Positions 49,962 to 59,500 of a stretch of 64,000 nt of DNA are shown one piece after another. This stretch comes from CAWDVR01 sp044869805. Its GTDB lineage: Bacteria; Acidobacteriota; Thermoanaerobaculia; Multivoradales; SZUA-115. Under the pieces are notes generated by a model, which was not told the DNA's origin, ran no database searches, and worked only from the letters and a program-made list of their open reading frames with translations. The position numbers and the translations under genes are program-made. The stretch covers positions 1 through 64,000 of the forward strand of contig JBIOXV010000117.1 of assembly GCA_044869805.1 (NCBI GenBank), given 5' to 3'. Positions within the stretch are counted from its first letter, which is position 1. Each line of letters starts with the position of its first letter.

Positions 49962-50560
49962 GCCAAACCGAGATTGCTGACCGGCCGGTTCCGGTAGTCG
50001 CGCTCGAAGCCCGCCACTCCGTCGCTGCCCGCCGCCAGATTCGCCGCCGCGGCGAGCGCCTGCTGCTGGCTGGCCAGCTCCTTTTGCATCAGGGGATGGG
50101 CCAGGATCTTCGCTTCGAGGTCCGGATCGCCGGGCTCGAGCTGCTCGATCTCCTGCACGTACATGTCGACCGTGTCCCCGGCGAGAGAGGCGATGGTCAC
50201 GGCGTGGCTCGCATCGTCGTCGGCGAGCAGGTCGAGCACCAGACCCGCGGTGGCGGCGGCGTCGAGAGCCGGAGACACATAGAGCGAGTCGAAGTCCTCG
50301 GTATCGGGCTCGGCAGCGACGACCTCGTCCTTGAGCTCCTCCACGACCTGGTCGTCGACCACCCGGCCTCTCAAGGCCTCCCAGCCCTGGTCGAGCGCCT
50401 TGCGCAGCGCCTGCGGATCTCCCCAGGAGTGCTCGCGGCGGAAGGCGAGGTAGTTGGGGTAGAGGCGCTCCGCGATGGACAGGGCAAAGGCCAGCCGGCC
50501 GGCGCGATCGAGGCGCGCGAGCTGTCTGGACAGTGCGCGCTCGTCGAATGCACCCGCCAT
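49958..50560 (-). CDS. DUF416-family protein, probable immunity protein
   Basis: 200 residues. LARLDRAGRLAFALSIAERLYPNYLAFRREHSWGDPQALRKALDQGW is the DUF416 (YjaG-like) signature. The rest is an acidic helical bundle (EELKDEVVAAEPDTEDFDSLYV), the composition expected of a protein that masks a basic toxin. It begins 10 bases after the RHS toxin stop and is coupled to the next small gene. DUF416 proteins also occur outside toxin loci, so immunity is inferred from position. Confidence 0.72.
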   Translation of the reverse strand: MAGAFDERALSRQLARLDRAGRLAFALSIAERLYPNYLAFRREHSWGDPQALRKALDQGWEALRGRVVDDQVVEELKDEVVAAEPDTEDFDSLYVSPALDAAATAGLVLDLLADDDASHAVTIASLAGDTVDMYVQEIEQLEPGDPDLEAKILAHPLMQKELASQQQALAAAANLAAGSDGVAGFERDYRNRPVSNLGLA

Positions 50561-50570
50561 GGCCGGCTCT

Positions 50571-53500
50571 CTAGGGCTTCTTCTTGGGCGGCGGCTTGAG
50601 TGGGCTCAGCGGTGCTACGCCTTCAGCCCCCAGGGCCTTCTGACATCCCTGGCAGATCGGCCGGCTGGCGGCCGTGCCGGTCGGCGTCAAGCCCTTCGAG
50701 CGAGCGAAGTTTATCCCGGTCACTTCGGCGTGGCCAGGCCCGACGCCTTCCACCTCTCCAGGCCCGAGGAGCTTGCGCTGTGCCGGTCGCAGCCGACGCT
50801 CGCTCGAGCTGATGACCCGAGTGCCGCCCTGAGTCTCGGTGACCGCGATGGTGGTCCGCCTCTGGGTCGCCTTCGGTACCGCTTCGAGAATCTCCCTGGC
50901 CCGGTCGGCTGCGGACTTGGGGAAGAGATAGTCGCCCGACCGCTTGTAGCCAGCGGCCAGGAACTGGTCGACCTCGCGACCGAAGACTGTCGACCGGTTG
51001 GCGACGGCGTCGAAGAGATTGGCCTTCGAGGTCGGCGACGCGAGGTAGACGGTGGCCTGGTCGTCGATCACCTGCTTCACCCAGGCGTCGTTCTTGGCCA
51101 GCGTCCAGTCCGGGAGGTCGAGCACCTTGTGGCCGGGCCACTCCTTGGCCACGGCGGTGTCGACCTGGCGGCCGATCACCACCACGTCGTCGGCCGCGGA
51201 CTTGGCGGCGGAGCGCACCGCGCCGCCGGCGCTACCCGCGGTCGTCGCGGTGGTAGCCGAGGCGGCCGGGGCCTCGGCGCGGGTGACCGCCTTGGCGACC
51301 TCCGCCTCGGCCTGGGTCGAGACAGCGGGCAGGCTGCGGGTTCCCTGGGTCGTGGAGGCGAGCGCGCCGCCGCTCGGCGCCTCGCCGGTCACCACGGTCT
51401 TCGCCTTGGTGACCACCGACTCGGCGATCTCGGAGACGCTCCTCTGGCCGAGGCCGCTCTCGTTGAGCTTCTCGACGCCGCGGAAGGCGAGGCCGGCGGC
51501 GGCGCCGAACCCGGCGGCCTTGAAGTAGTCGCCGGCGCTGCTCAACTGGCCGTCGACCAGGTCGCCCCCGGCCTGGCTGCCGACCCCGGAGACGGCGCCG
51601 GCGAACACCGCGGTGCCCGTGGCGCCCAGCCCGACGCCGCGGGCGACCACCGCACCGGCGCCGCCAGTGGCCACACCGGCAGCGATCACCACCGCGCTGC
51701 GGCCCGCCGCCTTGAGCGACTGCGTGGCGTACTCCCCGCCCGTGATCTTGCCGGAGTCGTAGGCGTCGCGCGCCGCGTCGTGGCGGCTGATGAAGCCGAC
51801 CGTCAGAACGTCCGCGAACTTGTAGCCAACGTCGAGGGCGAAGAGGCCGGCGAACTTGAAGTACTGCTCCTTGGAGAGCGCGTCGACCACGCTCTCCTCG
51901 AGCAGGGTGGTCACCGACTGGAAGCCGTCAGGATCGACGAAGACCGTCGGGTTGGCGTGCGCGTAGAGGTAGCGGTGCAGGCTGGGCGGGTTGCTCGGGT
52001 CGCCCTCGGCCGCGTCCTGGGTGAGGAAGCGCCCGAGCTCCGGGTCGTAGAAGCGGGCCTTGAAGTAGTAGAGGCCGCTCTCGTCGTCGCGCTCGTGGCC
52101 GGTGAAGCCGAAGGGGTTGAAGGAGGAGCCGGCGGTCGAGCGCGGGTTGCCCCAGGCGTCGTACTGGTAGCGGGCCGCGACCGTGCCGTCCGGCCGCGTC
52201 AGGTCGGCGATGCTGCCCAGGCCGTCGAAGAGGTAGAACTGGCGGCCCTCCGTGGCATGGATCATCGACAGCAGCCGGTCCGGGCCGTACTCGTAGCGGG
52301 CGACGGTGTTGCCGGCGTCGTCGGTCTGCAGCAGCACGCTCTGGTCGTCGTAGACGTATCGCAGCACCTCGCCGCTGCCCGCCTTGCGCACGCGCAAGCC
52401 CTGGTGATCGTAGAGGTAGCGGCCGACGAGCGTGCTGTCGCGCTGCACTTCGACGAGCTGGTTCTCGGCGTCGTAGAGGAAGTCGGTGGTGACGCCGGAC
52501 TGCGTGCGGCTGGTCTGGTTGCCGTTGGCGTCGTAGCCGTAGGTCACGCTGCGGCTGCCGTCCACCAGATCGTCGACCCGCGTCACGCGGTTGCGGTCGT
52601 CGTAGGTGGAGCTCTTGCTGGCGAGGAGCGTATTCGCCAGGTCGCGCTCCACCTCGGTCAGGCGGTTGCCGACGGCGTCCAGGGTGTAGCGGACGGTCTT
52701 GTCGGGATAGTCCACGCCGGTCAACTGGTCGGCGGTGTCGAACTGGTAGGTGGTGGTTTCGGCCGCGCCGCCGTTGACCTCGATCTGCTGCGTGCGGTTG
52801 GCGTTGCGGTCGTAGGTGTAGGCGTAGCTCGAGACGATCGCCGAGGTCTGCCGGTTCTCGACCAGGGTCAGGCGGTTAGCGGCATCGTAGGTGTACTTGG
52901 CGTCGGCGCCATTGGGGTACACCACGCGCTTCGACAGGCTGTTCTTGAAGTACTCGTACTGGGTGACGCCGGACAGCGGCACGGTGACCGATACCAGGCG
53001 GTTCAGGGCGTCGTAAGCGTAGGTGGTGAGGCGGCCGTCCGGGTCGCGGAGCTGGGTGCGGTTGCCGTTGGCGTCGTAACTGTAGGCCAGCACCTCACCC
53101 TGCGGATCGGTGGCCGACACGTTGCGGTCGAAGTCGTCGTAGGCGTAGGTCGTGGTGCGCGTGCCGGTGCCGCCGCCGTAGGTCTCCACCACCGACAGCA
53201 GGTTGCCGTTGGCGTCGAAGGTCGTGGCGCTCGACACCAGGTCGTCACCGGTCGAGGGTGTCGGCGGCGTCAAGGTCGCCAGCACCTGGCGGTCGAGCGC
53301 GTCGTAGGTGAAGGTCCCGTCCTGGCCCTTGGCGTCGTGCGTCGCGATGACGTTGCCGTTGCCGTCCAGGGTGCTCTCGTCACGGGCTCCGTCGTGGTAC
53401 TGGACGGCGGTCTGGCGGTCGAGGTCGTCGTACTCGAAGAGCGTCACCTTGGAGCGGGCGTCGGTCATCGAGGTGCGGTTGCCGTTGTCGTCGTAGCCGT

Positions 53501-56500
53501 ACTCGGTCGCGCGAGTCAGCGGGTCGGTGACCCGGATCAGCCGGTTGGCGTCGTCGTAGTCCCGGTTCCAGATGCCGCCCTCGGGGCGCTGCATCGTGAG
53601 CTCGTTGCCGTTGCCGTCGTAGGTATAGGCGGCGGTGTTGCCGGCGCCGTCGCTGTCGGTCAGCACCCGCCGCCGGAGGTCGTAGGTGCGGCGCCCGCTG
53701 TGATTCTCGGGGTCGCGGCTCTCCACCACGTCGCCCATCGCGTCGATGGCGTAGCGGGTGATCGCCGCCAGCGGCCGGTTCTCGGCCACCCGCAGGTTGC
53801 GCTCGTCGTACTCGTAGCCGGTGATGTTGCCGTTGGCGTCGGTGTCGAAGCGTACGTTGCCGTTCTTGTCGTACTGCAGGGTGCGCAGCGTCACCCCGGC
53901 ACGCGAGGTGGTGAGCGGGCGGTTCTCGGCGTCGTGGGTGTAGGCGGTGACGATGCCGCGGCGGTCGGTTTCGGTGAGCTGGTTGCCCACCGCGTCGTAG
54001 GTGAAGGAGCGCGAGGTCCCCACCGACGGCGGGTCGACGATGCGCGTCGCGCGGCCCAGCTCGTCGCGCTCGACGGTGGTGACGTTGCCGCGGCGATCGC
54101 GCTCGGCGACCACGCGGCCGGCGAGGTCATAGGTGGTCTGGGTCGAGGTGCCCACCGACGGCGGGTCGACGACCTCGATCAGCCGGCTCGCTGCGTCGTA
54201 GACGAACCTGGTGGTGTTGTCGTTGGGGTCGGTCTCGGTCAGCCGGTTGCCGGCCGCGTCGTAGGTGTAGGTACGGGTGCGGCTCTCCGGCAGCTCCTCG
54301 CGCAGCAGCCGGTTCAAGGCGTCATAGGTACGGGTGTTGACGTTGCCGTTGGCGTCGGTCTCCTCGAGCAGATTGCCGTTGGCGTCGTAGACGCCGGTGA
54401 ACAGGCTGCCCAGGTTGTCGCTCTTGGCGACCAGGCGATCCAGCGCGTCGAAGGTCTGCTCGACCAGGTTGCCGTTGGGGTGCCGGATCTCGACCAGGTT
54501 GCCGACCTTGTCGTAGGCCATGGTGGTGGCCACCAGGCCCACCGGGTTCAGCCCCAGCGCGACCTGGCGCTCGGTGCGGGTGCGGCGATTTCGCTCGTCG
54601 TACTGGTGCTCGACCTCGTTGAGCCGCGCGTCGATCTCGCGGCTCAGGTTGCCGGCAGCGTCGTACTCGAAGAGCGTCGCGTTGCCCAGCGCATCGACCC
54701 GGCGGGTGAGGCGGTTCAGGGCGTCGTACTCCATGCGCCGCACCCGGCCCAGGGGGTCGGTCTCGGTCAGACGGTTGCCGTTGCCGTCGTAGGTGAAGCT
54801 CAGCAAGCCGTTCTTCGGGTCGCGGGTCGACAGCAGGTGGTTCAGTCTGTCGTAGGTGTGGACGGTCTGGCGGCTCAGGGGATCGACGTAGAGGACTACG
54901 TTGCCTTCGCCGTCGAAGCGCTTGGACTCGACCACGGGGCCGGCCGCCGAGCTGCGCCTGACCTGCACCTGGCGGTTGAGGGCGTCGAAGGAGCTCTCGG
55001 TAACCTGCGGCGCGGCGAGCCCAGGCCCTTCGAGGGTCTCGCGGATGGCGTTGCCGTTGTCGTCGTAGGCAAAGCTCGTCACCCGGCCCAGCGGCTCGGT
55101 GCGGGTTACCAGGCGACCGGCATCGTCGTAGGCGAAGGTGGTGTCCTGGCGCGCCGTGCCGTTGCCGAAAGAGTTGCTCTCCAGGGTCTTCGAGCCCTCG
55201 GCGTCGTACTCGAAGACCTTGCGGTGGCCCAGCGGGTCGACCATCTCCACCAGCCGCCCCTCGAGGTCGAAGCGCGCCACGGTGGTGCGGCTCTCGGCGT
55301 CGGTGAAGGTGCGGGTGAGGGCGCTGTCGTCGTAGACCGTGGTCTCGAAGGCGGCTCCCGGGAGGTCGGTGCGCACCAGGCGGTCGAGGGTGTCGTACTG
55401 GTACCTGGTGGTGCGGCCGAGCGGGTCCTTGCTCGACAGCAGACGGCTGCGCACGTCCCAGGTCGAGGAGGTGGACCCACCCAGCGGATTGGTGGACGAG
55501 GCTAGGTTGCCGTAGCTGTCGTAGCTGAAGCTCGAGGTCTTGCCGTTGGCGTCGACGTGGGTGCGGCGGTCGCCGTTGCCGGCGTAAGTGTAGGCCTCCG
55601 TGAAACCGGCCCCCACCACCGTCTTGCGGGTGAGGTTGCCGCGGCCGTCGTAAGTGAGGTCGGTACGCACCCCGTTGCGGTTGGTGGTCGAGGCGGCGCG
55701 GTTCTTGATCCGCAGGTCGCCGAAGCCGCCGGCGACGTAGGTGTGGACGCTCGAGTAGTTGTGCCCGGCGCCGTCGAAGTCGGTGACGGTGACGCTCTCC
55801 GACAGCAGGTTGGCGTCGGCGTCGTAGGTGAAGGTGCTGCGGGTGCCGTTGCCATCGGTGCGCGACAGCATCACGATGTCGTCGGCCGCCCACTCCATCT
55901 CCTCGCGGTTGCCCTCCGGGTCGACGATGGAAAGCGGGCTGCCGTAGCCGTTCAAGGTGTAGACGGTGTCCTCGCCGCGCCGGTCCTTGACCGTCACCTC
56001 GAAGGTCGGCGGCGCGCGGCTGCCCAAGGCCGCGGTGTCGTAGGTGAAGGTGGTAGTGCCGCCCTCGGGCTCCTCGAGCTCGGTGACCACCTGGGTCGGC
56101 ACCTGGATCGAGCCCTGCACCCCGATCGGGATCTTCTGGTAGGTGAGCCCGGTGGTCGCTCCGGAGAGCTCGTCTCGGATCGAGATCAGGTTGTTGCGGC
56201 TCTCGAAGGGCTCGGCCTGCGTGTCCGGGTAGCCGTAGGTCTCGACCTTGGCACCGGACTCCCGCGACGCCCCGACCAGGTTGCCGTTGGCGTCGTAGGA
56301 GAAATTCATCAGCAGCCCGCCCGGGCCCTCGATCTGGGTCACCACCTCGACCGTGGCCAGGGTGAAGGTCCGCCGCTCGTAGGTGAAGCGCAGGGAGCGG
56401 CCCGCCGCATCGGTCACCGTCACCAGCTTGGGCTTGAAACCCGTGCGGTCGTAGGTGAGCGTGGTCTTGTTGCCGTTGGGATCGGCGATCAGCTCGAGCG

Positions 56501-59500
56501 GGAACTCGGTGCTGCCCGCGAAGCCGAAGTGGTAGCGGGTGCCGTCCTTGGCGAAGAAGTCGAAGCTGTTGTCTCCGGGGTTCGCGACCAGGCTGCCGTG
56601 GTAGCCCTTGAGCGGCCTCAAACCGCCGTTGCCGTCGTCGACGAAGCGGCCACCGCCGCCCTCGGCGCCGGCGACGATGATCTCGCCGCAGGGGGTGACG
56701 ATCGCCTTGGAGTCGTAGCTGTGGCTCCAGCCCACGCCCATCACGCCGGGCTCCTTGGGAGCGTTGCTGGCGTAGGCGCGGGTGAAGTCGAGTGGCCGGC
56801 CGCGGCCGGGAACGAGCAGGTCGCGGCGCACGACCGAGAGGTGGCCGTCGAAGAGGTCGACGCCCTTCGCCATGGCGTGCCCGACGGGCAGCGAGTCGTG
56901 GGTGCGGAACTGGGAGGTCGCCTTTCCGGGGCCGTCGTAGGGGGCCACGTCCTCGTGCCCGTCGATGGCCGAGGTGCCGCGCAGCTCGAAGACGTAGTCC
57001 CCGGGCAGCAGGTCGGAGGGGGTGATGGTGAGGCTGTGGTCGCCGGCCGGATAGAGGTCGGCGTCGATCAGCTTGGTCTCCGAGCCCAGGTTGAGGCCGC
57101 CGTCGAGGTTGGTGCTCTCGATCTTCTTGAAGGCGAGGGTGACCGTCGCCTCCTGGGTGGTCGAGAAGGTGAACTCGCTGCCGAAGGCGCAGACGCGCTG
57201 GTTCAGCAGGTCGACGTCCTGCGACAGGCTGACGTAGGGCGAGACCTTGGTGAAGATGCGCTGGAAGAGCGGCAGCTCGAATCTCTCGCCCCTGACCTCG
57301 ACCCGCGAGCCGCGGCTGGCGATGAGCTCCGCCTCGTAGGTCTTCTCGACGTCGAATTGCAGGCCGCGCTGGATCGACACCTCGCCGATGCCGGTGCGCG
57401 TCGAGCCCACGGCGCGGCCGATCAGGGTGTCGTCCTCGTAGACGTTCACCTCCAGGCTGAGCGCGCTGTAGCCCGGCGGCTGCAGGTCGTAGCTGATCTT
57501 GACCGGCAGCGCCGTGCTCCCCAGCTCGGTGAGCAGGATGGGGTCGGGGTCCACCGACACGATCTTTGGGTCCAGGCCGTACACCGAGGCCAAGCCGCCG
57601 TTGATGCTCGCCTGGCCCTGGCGTATGAACTCCGCGCAGGACTCGGGATCGACCGCCGGCTCCTCGGTGGCGATGTTGCTGGCCTGGAAGTCGACGGTGT
57701 TCTCGGCCGGGGTCAAGCCGGTGGTGACGAGGACCTCGTAGTGGTTGCCGGTGAAGGAGGCGCCCGAGGCCGAGCCGCCGTTCGACACCTGGTAGTTCAC
57801 CTGGCCGGTGGTCGAGCGCCAGCTCCGTCCGGGCAGGAAGCGGATGAAGCAGTCGCCGTTGCCGGCGACCGCGACCTCGTACTCCGGCCACTCGTAGAGC
57901 AGCCGCAGCGGGATCGGCTGCTGCCAGGTCTCCCCGGCCTTGGCCGCCTGGATGTTGTTGCCCACCTCGTCGACGAGCACCGAGGTGCTGGTGGAGACCA
58001 GCGGCGCGGCGTTGCAGGAGCGCCCCTCGGTGTAGGTGAAGCTCAGGGGGGGCAGGCTCGGCGCCGTCATGTTGACGGTATAGGTCGCGCCGCTGCTGTT
58101 GCCGAGGATGACGCCGGCCGAGGCACCGCGCAGCGAGGTCAGCTTGTTGAAGCTCGGGCTGCCGCACTCGCCGAGGATCGGCACCCGGACGGGGCAGTTG
58201 GCGAAGTCGAACACCACCGCGTTCTGGACGCTGGCGGGAGGCGGGCTGCAATTGATCTGCGGTGCGCCGACCGCAAAGGAGACGTCGACGTTCGACACCG
58301 GGTTGGCGTACTGGTCCTTGGCCAGCACGATGATGGTGTCCGACCAGCGGCCGGCGATGCCGAAGCCGCTGCCGCCCAGGGTCGCCACGAGCTGGGTCGG
58401 CGGGCCCGGGTAGGCGAGGGCCGAGAACGGCGCCTCGAGGACGATGTAGCCCCCCTGGGCGACGGCCAGCACCTCGACCGACTCGGCCAGCGCCTGGGTG
58501 TAGTAGGTGTCGCTCGGGTTGCGCACCGCGTAGACCGGCGAGACGCTGGTGTCGGTGCCGGCCTTGAGCGTCACCTGCGCGATGCCCAGCTCGCTGGTTT
58601 CGACGATGTGCTGCACCGCCTCGACGCCTTCCGCGTTGACCAGCATGCCACCGCCCTCGGTGGCCTCGAAGATGATTTGCGCGCCGAGCACCGGGCGGCC
58701 GTGCTCGTCGCGGGCGAGGATCGCCAGCGCCATCTCGTAGGGCTGGCCGACCTCTCCCTCCTGGCCGTCGCCGGCCGGGATCTTGCGGATCTCGGCCACC
58801 GCCAGCGGGTTGGTGTTGGGCTCGGCCGAGTAGGGCGCGGCGAGCGCCTGCGCCAGGAAGTCGAGGATCCAGTTCGCCGGCGGCTCACTCGACGAGCCGC
58901 CGGCGAGCGAGCCGGCGATGAAGTAGCCGGCGCCGCCGGTCGCGGGCTCCTCCACCCGCCACACCGAGCCGCTCCAGGCGTTGCGCGTCACCGGGCCGCG
59001 CGGCACGTCGACGGTCAGGCCCTGGCGCACCCAGTTGTCGATCTCCGCCTTGACCGCCGGCGGGTGGGCGAGGCCCGGCAGCTCGCCGCCGATGTTGGCG
59101 GTGGTGAGGTGCACGACCTCGATGCCGCCCTCGCGGGCCAGCGCCAGCCCCTTGTCGGCGGAGATACCGTCGACCTGGAACTGGCGCGAGAAGACGAGCT
59201 GCTCCAGGGCCGAGCCCTCGAGGGCGGCGAGGCGCATCCAGTCGCGGGCCGCGGCCGCGTCGGCGCGCCGCGCCACCGGCTCGGCGGAGCGCAGTGCCGC
59301 GTCCAGGGTGACGCCTTGCCAGCGGAAGGAGTACGGCAGGCCGAGCAGGATCTCGACGCTGACCGCGTTCGACGCCGCCACCACCGAGGGCAGCGGCCGG
59401 GTGTAGGCCACGTCGAGCAGGCCGGAGAGCTCGGCCTCGCCGCGGTCCCAGTCGGCGGCGTAGCCGTGCGCGAGCTGCGACAGCAGCCGCGCCGCCAGCC

